This document shows positions 16,782-25,758 of a stretch of 64,000 nt of DNA, piece after piece. A program made the translations under genes and the position numbers. The DNA comes from Chryseolinea soli. GTDB lineage: Bacteria > Bacteroidota > Bacteroidia > Cytophagales > Cyclobacteriaceae. Location: assembly GCF_003589925.1 (NCBI RefSeq), contig NZ_CP032382.1:3100001-3164000 (forward strand), read 5' to 3'. Position 1 is the stretch's first letter; each line of letters starts with the position of its first letter. The notes under the pieces are model-generated. The model saw only the letters and a program-made list of their open reading frames with translations. It made no database searches and was not told the DNA's origin.

Positions 16782-17234
16782 ATGTTTTCCCGGGAAGAAG
16801 TATCGCGTACTAAGCACGAGTTCTGGACTGCTTTTGGCAGATATATGAACCCGGTTCTTTCGGCCGAGGGCATGAAGATCAACTGGATGAACTATCACAC
16901 CAAAATTAAAGGGGTTTACTTCCGCATGGACGCAGGGCTGAAGTCGGCCGCCATTTCTATTTCGCTCGAACATGGCGATGCGGAGATCCAGGAATTATAC
17001 TTCGAGCAGTTCCAGCAATTTAAAGACCTCCTGCACGCCACGCTCGACGAGGAATGGGATTGGCAGTTGCACGTTCCTGTTGAGGGCAGGATCGTCAGCA
17101 GGATATATAAAGAGTTGCCCCGTGTATCGGTAATGAACAAAGATCACTGGCCCGACCTGATCTCCTTCTTCAAGCCGCGCATCATTGCGCTCGACAGTTT
17201 TTGGGAAAATGCAAAGTATAGTTTCGAGGGCTGA
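16782..17234 (+). CDS. DUF4268 domain protein
   Basis: A 150-residue cytoplasmic protein covering a single DUF4268 domain: FSREEVSRTKHEFWTAFGRYM, INWMNYHTKIKGVYFRMDA, then EWDWQLHVPVEGRIVSRIY and DLISFFKPRIIALDSFW. DUF4268 is often found at the C-terminus of nuclease-like or restriction-associated proteins; here it stands alone, as in many Bacteroidota genomes. Function unknown. It is flanked by a terminator upstream and a convergent dehydrogenase gene downstream, so it appears monocistronic. Confidence 0.8.
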   Translation: MFSREEVSRTKHEFWTAFGRYMNPVLSAEGMKINWMNYHTKIKGVYFRMDAGLKSAAISISLEHGDAEIQELYFEQFQQFKDLLHATLDEEWDWQLHVPVEGRIVSRIYKELPRVSVMNKDHWPDLISFFKPRIIALDSFWENAKYSFEG

Positions 17235-17339
17235 AATGAAATAACATCTTGCTGTCATTCTCCCGTCAATGCATACCCTTCCAGCCACTGCAGCACGAAA
17301 GGATTACGGCATCGTTAGATATCGTTCGTCGGGTTGTTG

Positions 17340-19079
17340 TTACTTCACCTTTTCTGCCCGCACCATTTTGTAGATCCGGCCATCGTATTTGGTCATCACA
17401 TACATTTCTCCCTGGGCGTCCTGGCCAAGACGCATGTCCACGCGACCTAAGCCGGCGATGGCCAGCAGCGTGGTCTCTTTGCCTCCGATGCGCAAGTGCA
17501 GCCGGTGAATGTCGGCTTGTTTGCCTTCGCGGATTTTTGACACGTCGGCGATGAAGACCTTTCCTTTGGCGATATCGCCCAGGATGAATTTTCCGGCGAA
17601 GGCCGGTATGGCTTTGCCTTTGTATTCATATCCTCCCGCCATGGCAAGGCCTTCGTCGTGATCGTATTGTATCACGGGATACACCAGGTGGTTGATGGAA
17701 TCGTTCGGAGGCAGCGGATAGACCAGGTTGATGTCGCCCTCGGAGTCGATCACGAAGTTTCCCTCGCGGATGGGCCAGCCGTGATTTTTACCCTCCATCA
17801 CTTTATAGAGCGACTCGATATGATGTTGGCCGACATTGCCCGCCAATATTTCGCCCGTTCTCAGCCACGTGATGCGGTGTGGATTTCGAAACCCATAGGC
17901 ATAGATCTCTTTGACGGTGCCCGGGGAGGTGTCCTTTGCAAAGGGATTGATGGCGGGAATGCCATAGCGACCGTTCTTGCTGTTGGTGCCCAGGGGATCT
18001 ATCCTGAAAATCGAGCCCAGGTAGCAATGTTCGTTTCCAGCCAGGAAGGGGTATCCATATTCTATTGCTCCCGCATCGCCGATGCCGATGTAAAGAAGTC
18101 CGTAGTCGGCATCTTTCGGTTTTGCATAGGGATTGAACGCGATCTCCTGCACGCCGTGCATCTGAGTGACCATATCCCAGCGAAGAATTTCACGGCCTTT
18201 GCCGGCAAAGGGAACCTGGCCGGGCTTGTCTGTTTTCCACTCGGTCAGCACCCACTGTAACGTAGAGGGGATAGAGTCGGCATAGGTGAAATCTGCTGGT
18301 TTGCTTTTGGGTGGCTCGGCGTGGGTGGTGTAGAGCAGACCGTTGGATTTGAATTCGGGATGAAACGCAAAACTGCCAAAGCCCGTGGCCATGCCGGGTT
18401 CGTCGATAAAAGCGGACTCTTCTTTCTTTATATCGAAATAGGGAGTCGCTTTATTTTTCTCCACCACATAGAGGGTGCCGCGGAGATCGAGAACATAAAA
18501 ACCGCCGTTCGGTGCGGACTGAAATTTCGTTATCCGCGTAAACAGGTTTTTGTTACTCGAAGCGGGCATCTGTGTAACCGGTTCGAGATCAACCTGGAGG
18601 TCCGACATCGGTATGGAATCCGGGAAGGGATCTTTGATGGCCGTGAGCGTGTCATAGTTGTTTTTTATCAGACGCTTCACCTTGGTGTGGAGGAAGGCCA
18701 GCAGGTTTTCCATCTCGCCATCGCTGAACTGACCGAACGCGGGCATCACACCTTTGAAATCGGCTTTCAGGTCAAGTGCCCGGTGATCTTTTTGATCGAT
18801 ATAGTTTTGGGGATTGCTGATGAACCCTTTGATCCATGATTTTGAAGTATCCTGTGTCACACCGGCCAGGTTGGGTCCTATACCGTCTATCCGAAAATTG
18901 TGACACGCACTGCAATTTTTGGAAAATAATGCTTCGCCCGCGTGGATCGATTCGGTATCCGATGAGTAGAGCGCTTGTTCTTTTACTTTATTGCAGGAGG
19001 TGAGTCCAGACAGCGCAACGATGATGAGCAGCACCGAATATTTGCACAGAGGTTTTAAGAGGGGTGACGTGGAAATCAT
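17340..19079 (-). CDS. Cytochrome c / PQQ-dependent sugar dehydrogenase fusion lipoprotein
   Basis: A 579-residue periplasm-facing lipoprotein (signal ending LTSC29). An N-terminal cytochrome c domain has the haem site C56SAC59H60 and a likely axial M112 (VMPAFGQ). The rest (about residues 170-575) is a GSDH-type six-bladed propeller with IAFNP, LYIGIGDAGA, GSIFRIDPLG and AYGFRNPHRITW. Such enzymes oxidise aldoses or sorbosone with PQQ and pass electrons on; here the haem domain is fused in front instead of behind. No PQQ biosynthesis gene is nearby. Alone on its strand, convergent with the DUF4268 gene and divergent from ridA across 291 bp in which I see no gene. Confidence 0.9.
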   Translation of the reverse strand: MISTSPLLKPLCKYSVLLIIVALSGLTSCNKVKEQALYSSDTESIHAGEALFSKNCSACHNFRIDGIGPNLAGVTQDTSKSWIKGFISNPQNYIDQKDHRALDLKADFKGVMPAFGQFSDGEMENLLAFLHTKVKRLIKNNYDTLTAIKDPFPDSIPMSDLQVDLEPVTQMPASSNKNLFTRITKFQSAPNGGFYVLDLRGTLYVVEKNKATPYFDIKKEESAFIDEPGMATGFGSFAFHPEFKSNGLLYTTHAEPPKSKPADFTYADSIPSTLQWVLTEWKTDKPGQVPFAGKGREILRWDMVTQMHGVQEIAFNPYAKPKDADYGLLYIGIGDAGAIEYGYPFLAGNEHCYLGSIFRIDPLGTNSKNGRYGIPAINPFAKDTSPGTVKEIYAYGFRNPHRITWLRTGEILAGNVGQHHIESLYKVMEGKNHGWPIREGNFVIDSEGDINLVYPLPPNDSINHLVYPVIQYDHDEGLAMAGGYEYKGKAIPAFAGKFILGDIAKGKVFIADVSKIREGKQADIHRLHLRIGGKETTLLAIAGLGRVDMRLGQDAQGEMYVMTKYDGRIYKMVRAEKVK

Positions 19080-19370
19080 GGACGAAAGGTTTTTATTAGA
19101 TCACTTAAAAGGCCGCAAGCCATAACGGGGGGGTTATAGGAATGCTTGTGTGTCTCAAGCACACCAAACGAGATAGTGCGCGAAAACACTAATCAAGTAA
19201 AGAAAAAAAATTAAGGAATGCGCTGGGTGATCCCATGTTTTTTCGGTGAGCAATATAAATATAAAAGGAAGGGATGAAGATGAGATTCCGGAGACGGGTG
19301 TCTCTCGATTGACCGCGGTTTAATAACTTTAGTTAATTTAGGCGAAGTAAAACGACAATAAATAATTCTC

Positions 19371-19835
19371 ATGCAAAGCAGTATTATCATTGACAAACTG
19401 AAATCCCTTGGCATAACCTTTGGTGAAGTGCCTCAACCCGGAGGGTCCTACGTGGCCGTCAACATCCGGGGGAACGTCGCCTATGTGGCCATCCAACTTC
19501 CCATCAAAGACAACCAGTTTTACTTTCTCGGTCGCCTCGGCAAAGAGGTCACCACCGAGCAAGGCTACGAGGCCGCAAAGATGGCAGCCACGAATGTGCT
19601 ATTACAGATCGATAAATTCGTGGGCTACGATCGGATCATAGGATTGAACCACGCCGACATCTACTACCAGGTCCACGACACCTGGGACGAAGGCCCCCAG
19701 GTAGCCAACGGAGCATCCGATCTGTTCCTTAAAGTCTTAGGCGACCGCGGACTCCACACCCGCGCCATCCTTGGTGTCGACAAATTGCCAAAGAATCACA
19801 GCGTCGCACTTGTTACTTCTTTCACGATCAAATGA
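19371..19835 (+). CDS. RidA family protein
   Basis: A 154-residue protein of the RidA/YjgF/UK114 family: LKSLGITFGEVPQPGGSYV, RGNVAYVAIQLPI, GRLGKEVTTEQGYEAAKMAATNVL and TRAILGVDKLP. This longer subgroup (about 150 residues) is common in Bacteroidota and lacks a clear equivalent of the arginine used by canonical RidA to hydrolyse reactive enamines, so deaminase activity is uncertain. It is convergent with the frameshifted amidase gene, ending 60 bp from it. Confidence 0.85.
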   Translation: MQSSIIIDKLKSLGITFGEVPQPGGSYVAVNIRGNVAYVAIQLPIKDNQFYFLGRLGKEVTTEQGYEAAKMAATNVLLQIDKFVGYDRIIGLNHADIYYQVHDTWDEGPQVANGASDLFLKVLGDRGLHTRAILGVDKLPKNHSVALVTSFTIK

Positions 19836-19895
19836 ATTGCCGAAGCGAACAACAACATGGAATCTCGTCATGGCTACTGGCTACTGGCTCCCCCA

Positions 19896-21442
19896 TCAGA
19901 CCGCGATCGCCGGCCGGCGCTTTCCGACCTTGGTCGCTTGTTCGAACGCGAACCCCATTTGCAACACCCTGAAGTCCGCATTATACCTCCCCACAATTTG
20001 CATCCCGATCGGAAGCTCGCTCTTCGAAAAAGCACAGGGCACGGACAAAGCCGGGTTGCCCGCGACAGAGACGTAATAAGACGAACGCATCCAGTCGAGA
20101 TAGGTCAGCATTTTTACGTCGCCTATCTGATCGGATAAGGCGTATTGACATCAAAGGGCAACACCTGGCTCACGGGCATGATGAGGAATTCATATTTTGT
20201 CAGGAACTGTTGCACGCGTCTGTACAACGCCGAGCGCTTCATCTCGAGGCGTGAAAGGTAGGGTCCGGTCAGCTTGCGTCCTTCTGTGATGTGCCATTTG
20301 GTGTACGCATTCATTTTATCGCTGTTGCCTTCCAGCAGGTCCCCGTATTGTGCCTCGTATTGCCAGTGCCGGAAATTGACAAAGCATTCGTTGGCGTCGG
20401 TCATGTCCGGTTCGTTTTCCTCAACAATGCAACCCAGGTCCTCGAATACTTTGCGTTGGGAATGAACAGCGTCGATGACTTCTTTTTCCCAAGGCAAGCC
20501 GAGGTCTTTGATGAATGCAACCCTGACGCCTTTGAAATCACGACCCAATGGTTTAGCGAATTGTCTCGGATCGTCCGCAAGAGACAATGGTGAACGGAGG
20601 TCGGGCCCGGCCTGAACACTTAGAAGCAGAGCACAATCTGAAACGGTACGTGCCATGGGCCCCTGTACACTCAACGTTTGATTTGCAATTTTTACGGCCG
20701 CAAGCGGTACCCTTCCTGGTGAGGTTCGAAGGCCTACCACATTACAGAAGCTGCCCGGGTTGCGCAAGGATCCAGCCATATCGCTGCCATCGGCGAGGGG
20801 CGTCATGCCACAGGCCAGCGCGGTTGCGCCGCCACCGGTGCTGCCCCCGCAGGTCTTGGATGGATCATAAGGATTGAACGTTGGGCCAAAGACAGGATTG
20901 AAAGTTTGCGATCCCATACCAAGCTCGGGCACATTTGTTTTTCCGATCACGATCGCACCCGCATTTTTCTGACGCTCGACAATCAATGCATCCTGTGTTG
21001 GGACAAGATCTTTCCACAGGGGCGAGCCATACGTCGTTCTCAGACCCTGGGTTTCGATGAGGTCTTTCACCGCGATCGGCAATCCGTGTAGCGCCCCGGT
21101 TGTATTTCCTTTGGCGATCATTTCGTCGGCGGCAAGCGCTTGTGCCATCAGTTGCTCTTCGGGCACAAACGTAACGATGGCATTCACTTTTGAATTTACG
21201 TTTGCGATCTGTTTGAGGTGGGCCGTCATGACTTCGCGCGCGGAGATCTTTTTTGTTCTTAACCATGCGGCCAGTTCCACCGCGGTCATAAAACAGATTT
21301 CATCGGGTGCTGGCACGGGCTTGCCTTCGCTGCCGGGTGCGGCATGATCTTTGGCCACGACGATCGAAGTAAGGCCGATGGATGCGAGCGTTGCCGCAGA
21401 ACTCTTCAGGATCATCTGGCGGCGGGTAATTTTGTTTTTCAT
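19896..21442 (-). pseudogene. Amidase-signature enzyme, broken by a frameshift
   Basis: The main frame (21442-20123) encodes 439 residues of an amidase-signature hydrolase with a Tat-like leader (TRRQMILKSSAATLAS), catalytic lysine in LPIAVKDLIE, the GGSTGGGAT glycine/serine loop and the nucleophile region ADGSDMAGSLRNPG. It stops at TPYPIR. The missing C-terminus continues at once in another frame (20131-19896): IGDVKMLTYLDWMRSSYYV, NPALSVPCAF, and a normal end at VGKRRPAIAV. Adding one base near 20128-20132 restores a single protein of about 514 residues. There is no homopolymer at the site, which makes a simple sequencing slip less likely. The enzyme may be inactive, or the change may be an assembly error. 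Confidence 0.85.
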
Positions 21443-21506
21443 GAGGAGCGGTAGCAGGGAGATGAAAATTCGATTTGTAAGCCAAGGAAAGGTGATGGTA
21501 TGTCGA

Positions 21507-21971
21507 CTACTTCGAGCCCTCTGGACTCAAAACGTCCAGCACATTTTTCCATACACCATCGGCTTGCTTCTTCCACACGCTGACGGAGTTGTATTGATGC
21601 GTCACAGGATTTCCGGTGGAGTCGTTGGCTATTATCGTAGTTTTCTCCAACAGGTATCCCAACTCGCCGCTCTGGGCGATCTCAGCTTGCTGAGGTTCCC
21701 AGCTGATCTGGAAACTGGGATCTTTATAACTCCCTTCCACCATCTGGCGTATGGCCGTTTTACCTTTCAAGGTGGCATCTCCCGCTGAGATCACGGTGGC
21801 GTCGTCGGCCCAATAGCTTAAGGTTTTCTCTACGTCGCGCTTGCTGGCATATTGCGACCATTCCCGGCTCAGCTGCATGAGTTTGTCGCCTTCGGCCTTT
21901 GTGTCGACGGTGGTCCGGCTGCAGCCCATCAGGACGAGCACGAGAGAAATCGAGGTGAGTATTTTTTTCAT
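21507..21971 (-). CDS. DUF4440 / SgcJ-like NTF2-fold lipoprotein
   Basis: A 154-residue protein with a good lipoprotein signal (VLVLMGCSR, cysteine 17) and one NTF2-like domain of the DUF4440 type: SREWSQYASKRDVEKTLSYW, ADDATVISAGDATLKGK, MVEGSYKDPSF and a closing YNSVSVWKKQADGVWKNVLDVL. Likely anchored in the outer membrane facing the periplasm. Function unknown. It lies 65 bp upstream of the amidase on the same strand and may share its transcript. Confidence 0.82.
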   Translation of the reverse strand: MKKILTSISLVLVLMGCSRTTVDTKAEGDKLMQLSREWSQYASKRDVEKTLSYWADDATVISAGDATLKGKTAIRQMVEGSYKDPSFQISWEPQQAEIAQSGELGYLLEKTTIIANDSTGNPVTHQYNSVSVWKKQADGVWKNVLDVLSPEGSK

Positions 21972-22281
21972 AGGGTATTGGTTAATGGTCAGTTGCTGAA
22001 TTTACGGATTATTATCCCTTATACGAAATCCAGAATGAACAACAAGGGTTAGTTTGCCCAGACAAGAATGCCCGACAGGATCTGACCTCCACGAGGATGA
22101 GCCTCAAGTTGTGACAGACTTTCAAGATCAACTAACCCTCATTGCAAACCATGTTTCAAAAACAAGTCAGTTTTTAATCGACACATTCCTCCGATTGGTC
22201 GATTAGTCCCTGCGCTCCAATAGGTTGACAATATTTTGTAAATGATTTTTGCGTTGGTGGTGATAGAAAATATAAATGTAG
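21972..22281. other. Divergent intergenic region
   Basis: 310 bp between the DUF4440 lipoprotein and the DUF3500 gene, which must carry both promoters. An inverted repeat AATCGAC (22176-22182) / GTCGATT (22198-22204) could be an operator. No gene is seen. Confidence 0.4.
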
Positions 22282-23373
22282 ATGCGAATGAGAAACTCAG
22301 TAGCCCTTTTCTTTTGTGCTGCGCTCTTGTTGGGAGGTAGTGCGTGTAGCAGCGATGATGACAACACCACTGCGGATACTACCGATACGGGCGAAACAAA
22401 CCCGGACCCGATCGAGGTGTCGAGCTGTTCATCATCAACCGGTATGGAGAAGATCATTTGTCTTTCCGATGCCTTTAAAACGCAATTGACTTCGTCGCAA
22501 TTGGCCGCAGCGCAGCGAACATACACGACGAGCGAGGCCATGAAGTGGTCTAACTTTCCGGAGGCGCTCTACGGCCAGCGCGTAGGGCTTGACTTTGGCT
22601 CCATGACCTCGACCCAGATCCAATATGCAAAAGCGCTGTTAAAAGAAATCGCAGGCACGAGCGACAACGAGGGCTGGGATGAGCTTCAAAAATTGCTGAA
22701 CGCCGATGAATACTTGAAAGAAAATGGTGGTGGCTCCGACTACGGCGCAGCAAACTACTACATCGCATTTCTCGGCACACCTGCCGCTACCGGCACATTT
22801 GAAATTCAGTACGGTGGGCACCATGTGGCCTTTGCAAACACGTATACCGACGGTGTGCTCGTGGGCGCAACGCCATCTTTCAGAGGCATAGAACCGTTCT
22901 CGGCGTTTGAATGGAATGGCGAAACAAACCAGCCGTTGGTTCAAGAGAAGGACGCCCTTTCAGCGATGCTGACCGCCCTGTCATCCGATCAGTTGACGTC
23001 TGCCAAGCTGGCGTCAACCTTTTCAGACTTAGTTGCCGGGCCTCAAAAGGATGCCAATTTTCCCACAACACCCTCCGGGGTGAAAGGCGGCGATCTTTCT
23101 TCCGAACAGAAGGATCTGATCCTGACCGCCATCAAGACCTATGTAGAAGATGTAGAAGATGCCGAGGCCATACTAACCAAGTATACAACCGAACTCGACG
23201 ACACCTACATCGCCTATTCCGGAACAACCGGTCTCACAACAACCAATGACTACGTACGCATCGACGGCCCTTCGGTGTGGATTGAATACTCCTGCCAACG
23301 CGGTGTGGTGCTCTCCGGGACCCACCCTCACTCGGTGTGGCGTGATAAGCTGACCGACTACGGAGGAAATTAA
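22282..23373 (+). CDS. DUF3500 lipoprotein
   Basis: A 363-residue exported lipoprotein (GGSACSSDDD after a hydrophobic stretch, with an acidic/threonine-rich linker at about residues 25-50). The remainder matches my picture of DUF3500 proteins: KWSNFPEALYGQRVGLDF, ALLKEIAGTSDNEGWDEL, FEIQYGGHHVAFANTY and the closing WIEYSCQRGVVLSGTHPHSVWRD, given here as its key motif GTHPHSVWRD. Several conserved histidines and aspartates suggest metal binding. The gene is followed after 83 bp by a HupE/UreJ-like membrane protein, so the two probably act together. Confidence 0.82.
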   Translation: MRMRNSVALFFCAALLLGGSACSSDDDNTTADTTDTGETNPDPIEVSSCSSSTGMEKIICLSDAFKTQLTSSQLAAAQRTYTTSEAMKWSNFPEALYGQRVGLDFGSMTSTQIQYAKALLKEIAGTSDNEGWDELQKLLNADEYLKENGGGSDYGAANYYIAFLGTPAATGTFEIQYGGHHVAFANTYTDGVLVGATPSFRGIEPFSAFEWNGETNQPLVQEKDALSAMLTALSSDQLTSAKLASTFSDLVAGPQKDANFPTTPSGVKGGDLSSEQKDLILTAIKTYVEDVEDAEAILTKYTTELDDTYIAYSGTTGLTTTNDYVRIDGPSVWIEYSCQRGVVLSGTHPHSVWRDKLTDYGGN

Positions 23374-23456
23374 GGCGGACAATTCTTTCGCTTTTATTAC
23401 TGATGGAGTACAAAGGCGCCGGCTCAAATTTTTCATTGACCGGCGCGCAAAAGAAT

Positions 23457-24659
23457 ATGGGTCAAATAAAACTTCCTGCGGCTGTCATTTCCAAGTGTAT
23501 TTTAACCGGAGCCATGTTTGTGCTTGGTTTGAACGCGGTGGCGCATCCGATGCCCAATTCCGTGGTAAGCCTTTCGGTGTTGGAGAAATGGATCAGCGGC
23601 GAAGTAAAAATTCCGCTGCTTGAACTGGAAAGCGCCATCGGTCGAAAAGCCGGCGAGTTGGATACCGATTTTTTCCGCGAATATTTTGAAAGTCATATCC
23701 AGGCCGTATCGGGCAAGCGCACCTGGCATACTGAAATTGAAAGTTTATCGACCATAACGGACACCAGCCCTTTTGTTGGCGAGTATCAGGAAGTTGTCGT
23801 TCATTTTAAACTGACCCCGCCGGATGCCCGTCTGCTGCGGCATTTTACTTTCGAATACGATGCCGTGATTCACCAGGTGATTACGCATCGCGCATTGGTA
23901 TTTGTGCAGTACGATTGGAACAATGGCCTTCAGGACCAGTCTGATTCCGAGCCCCTTGGTGTGATCGGATTGGACGTGCCCAGCGGAAAGATCTTTCCGC
24001 TGGAAGTGCATCTCGAAGAGGGAAGTTGGATCAACGGTGTGAAGGGAATGTTTTTGTTGGGCATGAAACATATCCGGGAAGGACTCGACCATATCTTGTT
24101 CCTGTTAACCCTTTTGCTCATCGCGCCTTTGACCATCGAGGATAGAAAATGGTCCGGGTATCAGGGATTCCGGTACACGCTCGAGCGCTTTTTAAAGATC
24201 AGCTTGGCCTTTACCTTAGGTCATTCGATCACACTGCTGGCAGGAAGTCTAAACCTGGTCGATTTTCGTGTGCAGTATGTAGAAGTGCTGATTGCTGTTT
24301 CGATTCTTGTTTCGGCGGTGAACTGCGTCAAGCCCGTCTTTTTTAAAAAAGAGGTATTTATTGCCGGCGGATTTGGATTGATCCACGGGCTGGCCTTTTC
24401 GATTTCGTTGTCACACCTTGAGCTCGGTCTGGGCAGCAAGCTTCTGAGCATTGTGGGTTTCAATCTTGGGATCGAAGCCATGCAGCTCATCATCATGGCG
24501 TGCTTTCTCCCGATGCTCCTGATGAGCAAATGGAAAGCTTACCCTGCGGTGAGAACTGCTTTCGCCGTGTTCACCATCATCCTTTCCACGGCATGGATCG
24601 TAGAACGGATCGCGACAAAGGAAAATTTTATCACCGCCCACTTCAACAAGCTGTTGTGA
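23457..24659 (+). CDS. HupE/UreJ-like membrane protein
   Basis: A 400-residue protein. ATG at 23457 is preferred over one at 23403 because it gives a proper signal peptide (residues 1-28, cleavage near AVAHP). Residues 29-195 are a soluble, probably periplasmic domain; residues about 197-395 hold six or so helices with the HupE/UreJ signature GMKHIREGLDHILFLLTLLL and FTLGHSITLLAG, plus FGLIHGLAFS. HupE/UreJ proteins are associated with nickel or metal import, but this long Bacteroidota form is uncharacterised. Linked to the DUF3500 lipoprotein upstream; convergent with the dienelactone hydrolase gene (7 bp between the stops). Confidence 0.85.
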   Translation: MGQIKLPAAVISKCILTGAMFVLGLNAVAHPMPNSVVSLSVLEKWISGEVKIPLLELESAIGRKAGELDTDFFREYFESHIQAVSGKRTWHTEIESLSTITDTSPFVGEYQEVVVHFKLTPPDARLLRHFTFEYDAVIHQVITHRALVFVQYDWNNGLQDQSDSEPLGVIGLDVPSGKIFPLEVHLEEGSWINGVKGMFLLGMKHIREGLDHILFLLTLLLIAPLTIEDRKWSGYQGFRYTLERFLKISLAFTLGHSITLLAGSLNLVDFRVQYVEVLIAVSILVSAVNCVKPVFFKKEVFIAGGFGLIHGLAFSISLSHLELGLGSKLLSIVGFNLGIEAMQLIIMACFLPMLLMSKWKAYPAVRTAFAVFTIILSTAWIVERIATKENFITAHFNKLL

Positions 24660-24666
24660 CGCGCGT

Positions 24667-25554
24667 CTATTTCAGTTTTTGACTGAAAAAATCAACCGTC
24701 CGTTTCCACGCCAGTTCAGCGGCCGCTTTGTCATAGCGCGGAGTGGTGTCGTTGTGAAACCCGTGATTGGCGGCGGGATACATATACTCGGTATATTCTT
24801 TCTTGTTCGCTTTGAGCGCCGCTTCATAGGCCGGCCAGCCTTCATTGACACGCGTGTCGAGCTCGCCATAGTGTATGAGGAGCGGCGCGTTGATCTTCGG
24901 AACATCTTCGGCAGCAGGTTGCCCTCCATAAAACGGAACGGCTGCCGCCAGGCCGGGGATCCGGACGGCCATCATGTTGGCGATCCAGCCGCCAAAGCAA
25001 AAACCAACTACCCCAACTTTGCCATTGCAATCTTTGTTGGCTTTCAGGTAGTCATAGGCTGCGATAAAATCTTCCAGCATCTCGTCCCGGTTGCGCTTGC
25101 TTTGAAGCTCGCGTCCCTGATCGTCGGTTCCGGGATAGCCGCCCAGCGGCGTGAGCATATCGGGTGCGATGGCAATGAAGCCGGCCAGGGCTGCCCGCCG
25201 GCAAACGTCTTCAATGTGAGGATTCAGTCCCCTGTTTTCGTGCACGACCACGATGCCTCCGAGTTTCTTTTTTGCATCAACAGGTTTCGACAACAAGGCC
25301 TTGATCGTTCCCGCACCCTTGGGCGAAGGATAGTTGATGTATTCTGATTTTAATCTGGGGTCGTTCGGTTGGATTTGAATGCCACCTTGATAGTCCGGCA
25401 TGAGAAAACTCATCAGCGCGGCCACGGTAACGCCGCCTACGGCATAGGTGGTCAGCTTTTCGCCAAATTGCCGTCTGTCGATGCGGTTGTGAGCATAGTC
25501 GTCATAAAGGTCAAATACCTCTTGTTTGATGTCTTCTTTTTTGAGGGTATGCAT
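24667..25554 (-). CDS. Dienelactone hydrolase family protein
   Basis: A 295-residue alpha/beta hydrolase of the YghX-like dienelactone hydrolase group. The catalytic triad is visible: cysteine nucleophile in GVVGFCFGGW, aspartate in YGELDTRVN and histidine in ANHGFHND. The N-terminus carries an RRQF motif and a hydrophobic stretch (TYAVGGVTVAALMSFLM), resembling the anchored leaders of this subgroup, so it may be membrane-bound or Tat-exported. Substrates are probably ester or lactone compounds; none can be named. Monocistronic as far as can be seen. Confidence 0.88.
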   Translation of the reverse strand: MHTLKKEDIKQEVFDLYDDYAHNRIDRRQFGEKLTTYAVGGVTVAALMSFLMPDYQGGIQIQPNDPRLKSEYINYPSPKGAGTIKALLSKPVDAKKKLGGIVVVHENRGLNPHIEDVCRRAALAGFIAIAPDMLTPLGGYPGTDDQGRELQSKRNRDEMLEDFIAAYDYLKANKDCNGKVGVVGFCFGGWIANMMAVRIPGLAAAVPFYGGQPAAEDVPKINAPLLIHYGELDTRVNEGWPAYEAALKANKKEYTEYMYPAANHGFHNDTTPRYDKAAAELAWKRTVDFFSQKLK

Positions 25555-25758
25555 AGGATGGATAAGGTTTTTTGCTGGTTTAAGTTAAGAAATCAAAGGA
25601 ATAGGCCGGCTCCTTCGGCAGCCGGGATTTGCCGGTCATAACACCTTTTCATATGCATTTGTTAATGTCCCTAAAAGATTGGTCAGCGCGGGAAGATCAG
25701 GCATGTGTTTTCGGAACGTAAACGGCACCCTCATGCCTGACGCTGCCTCCGGTGGACG

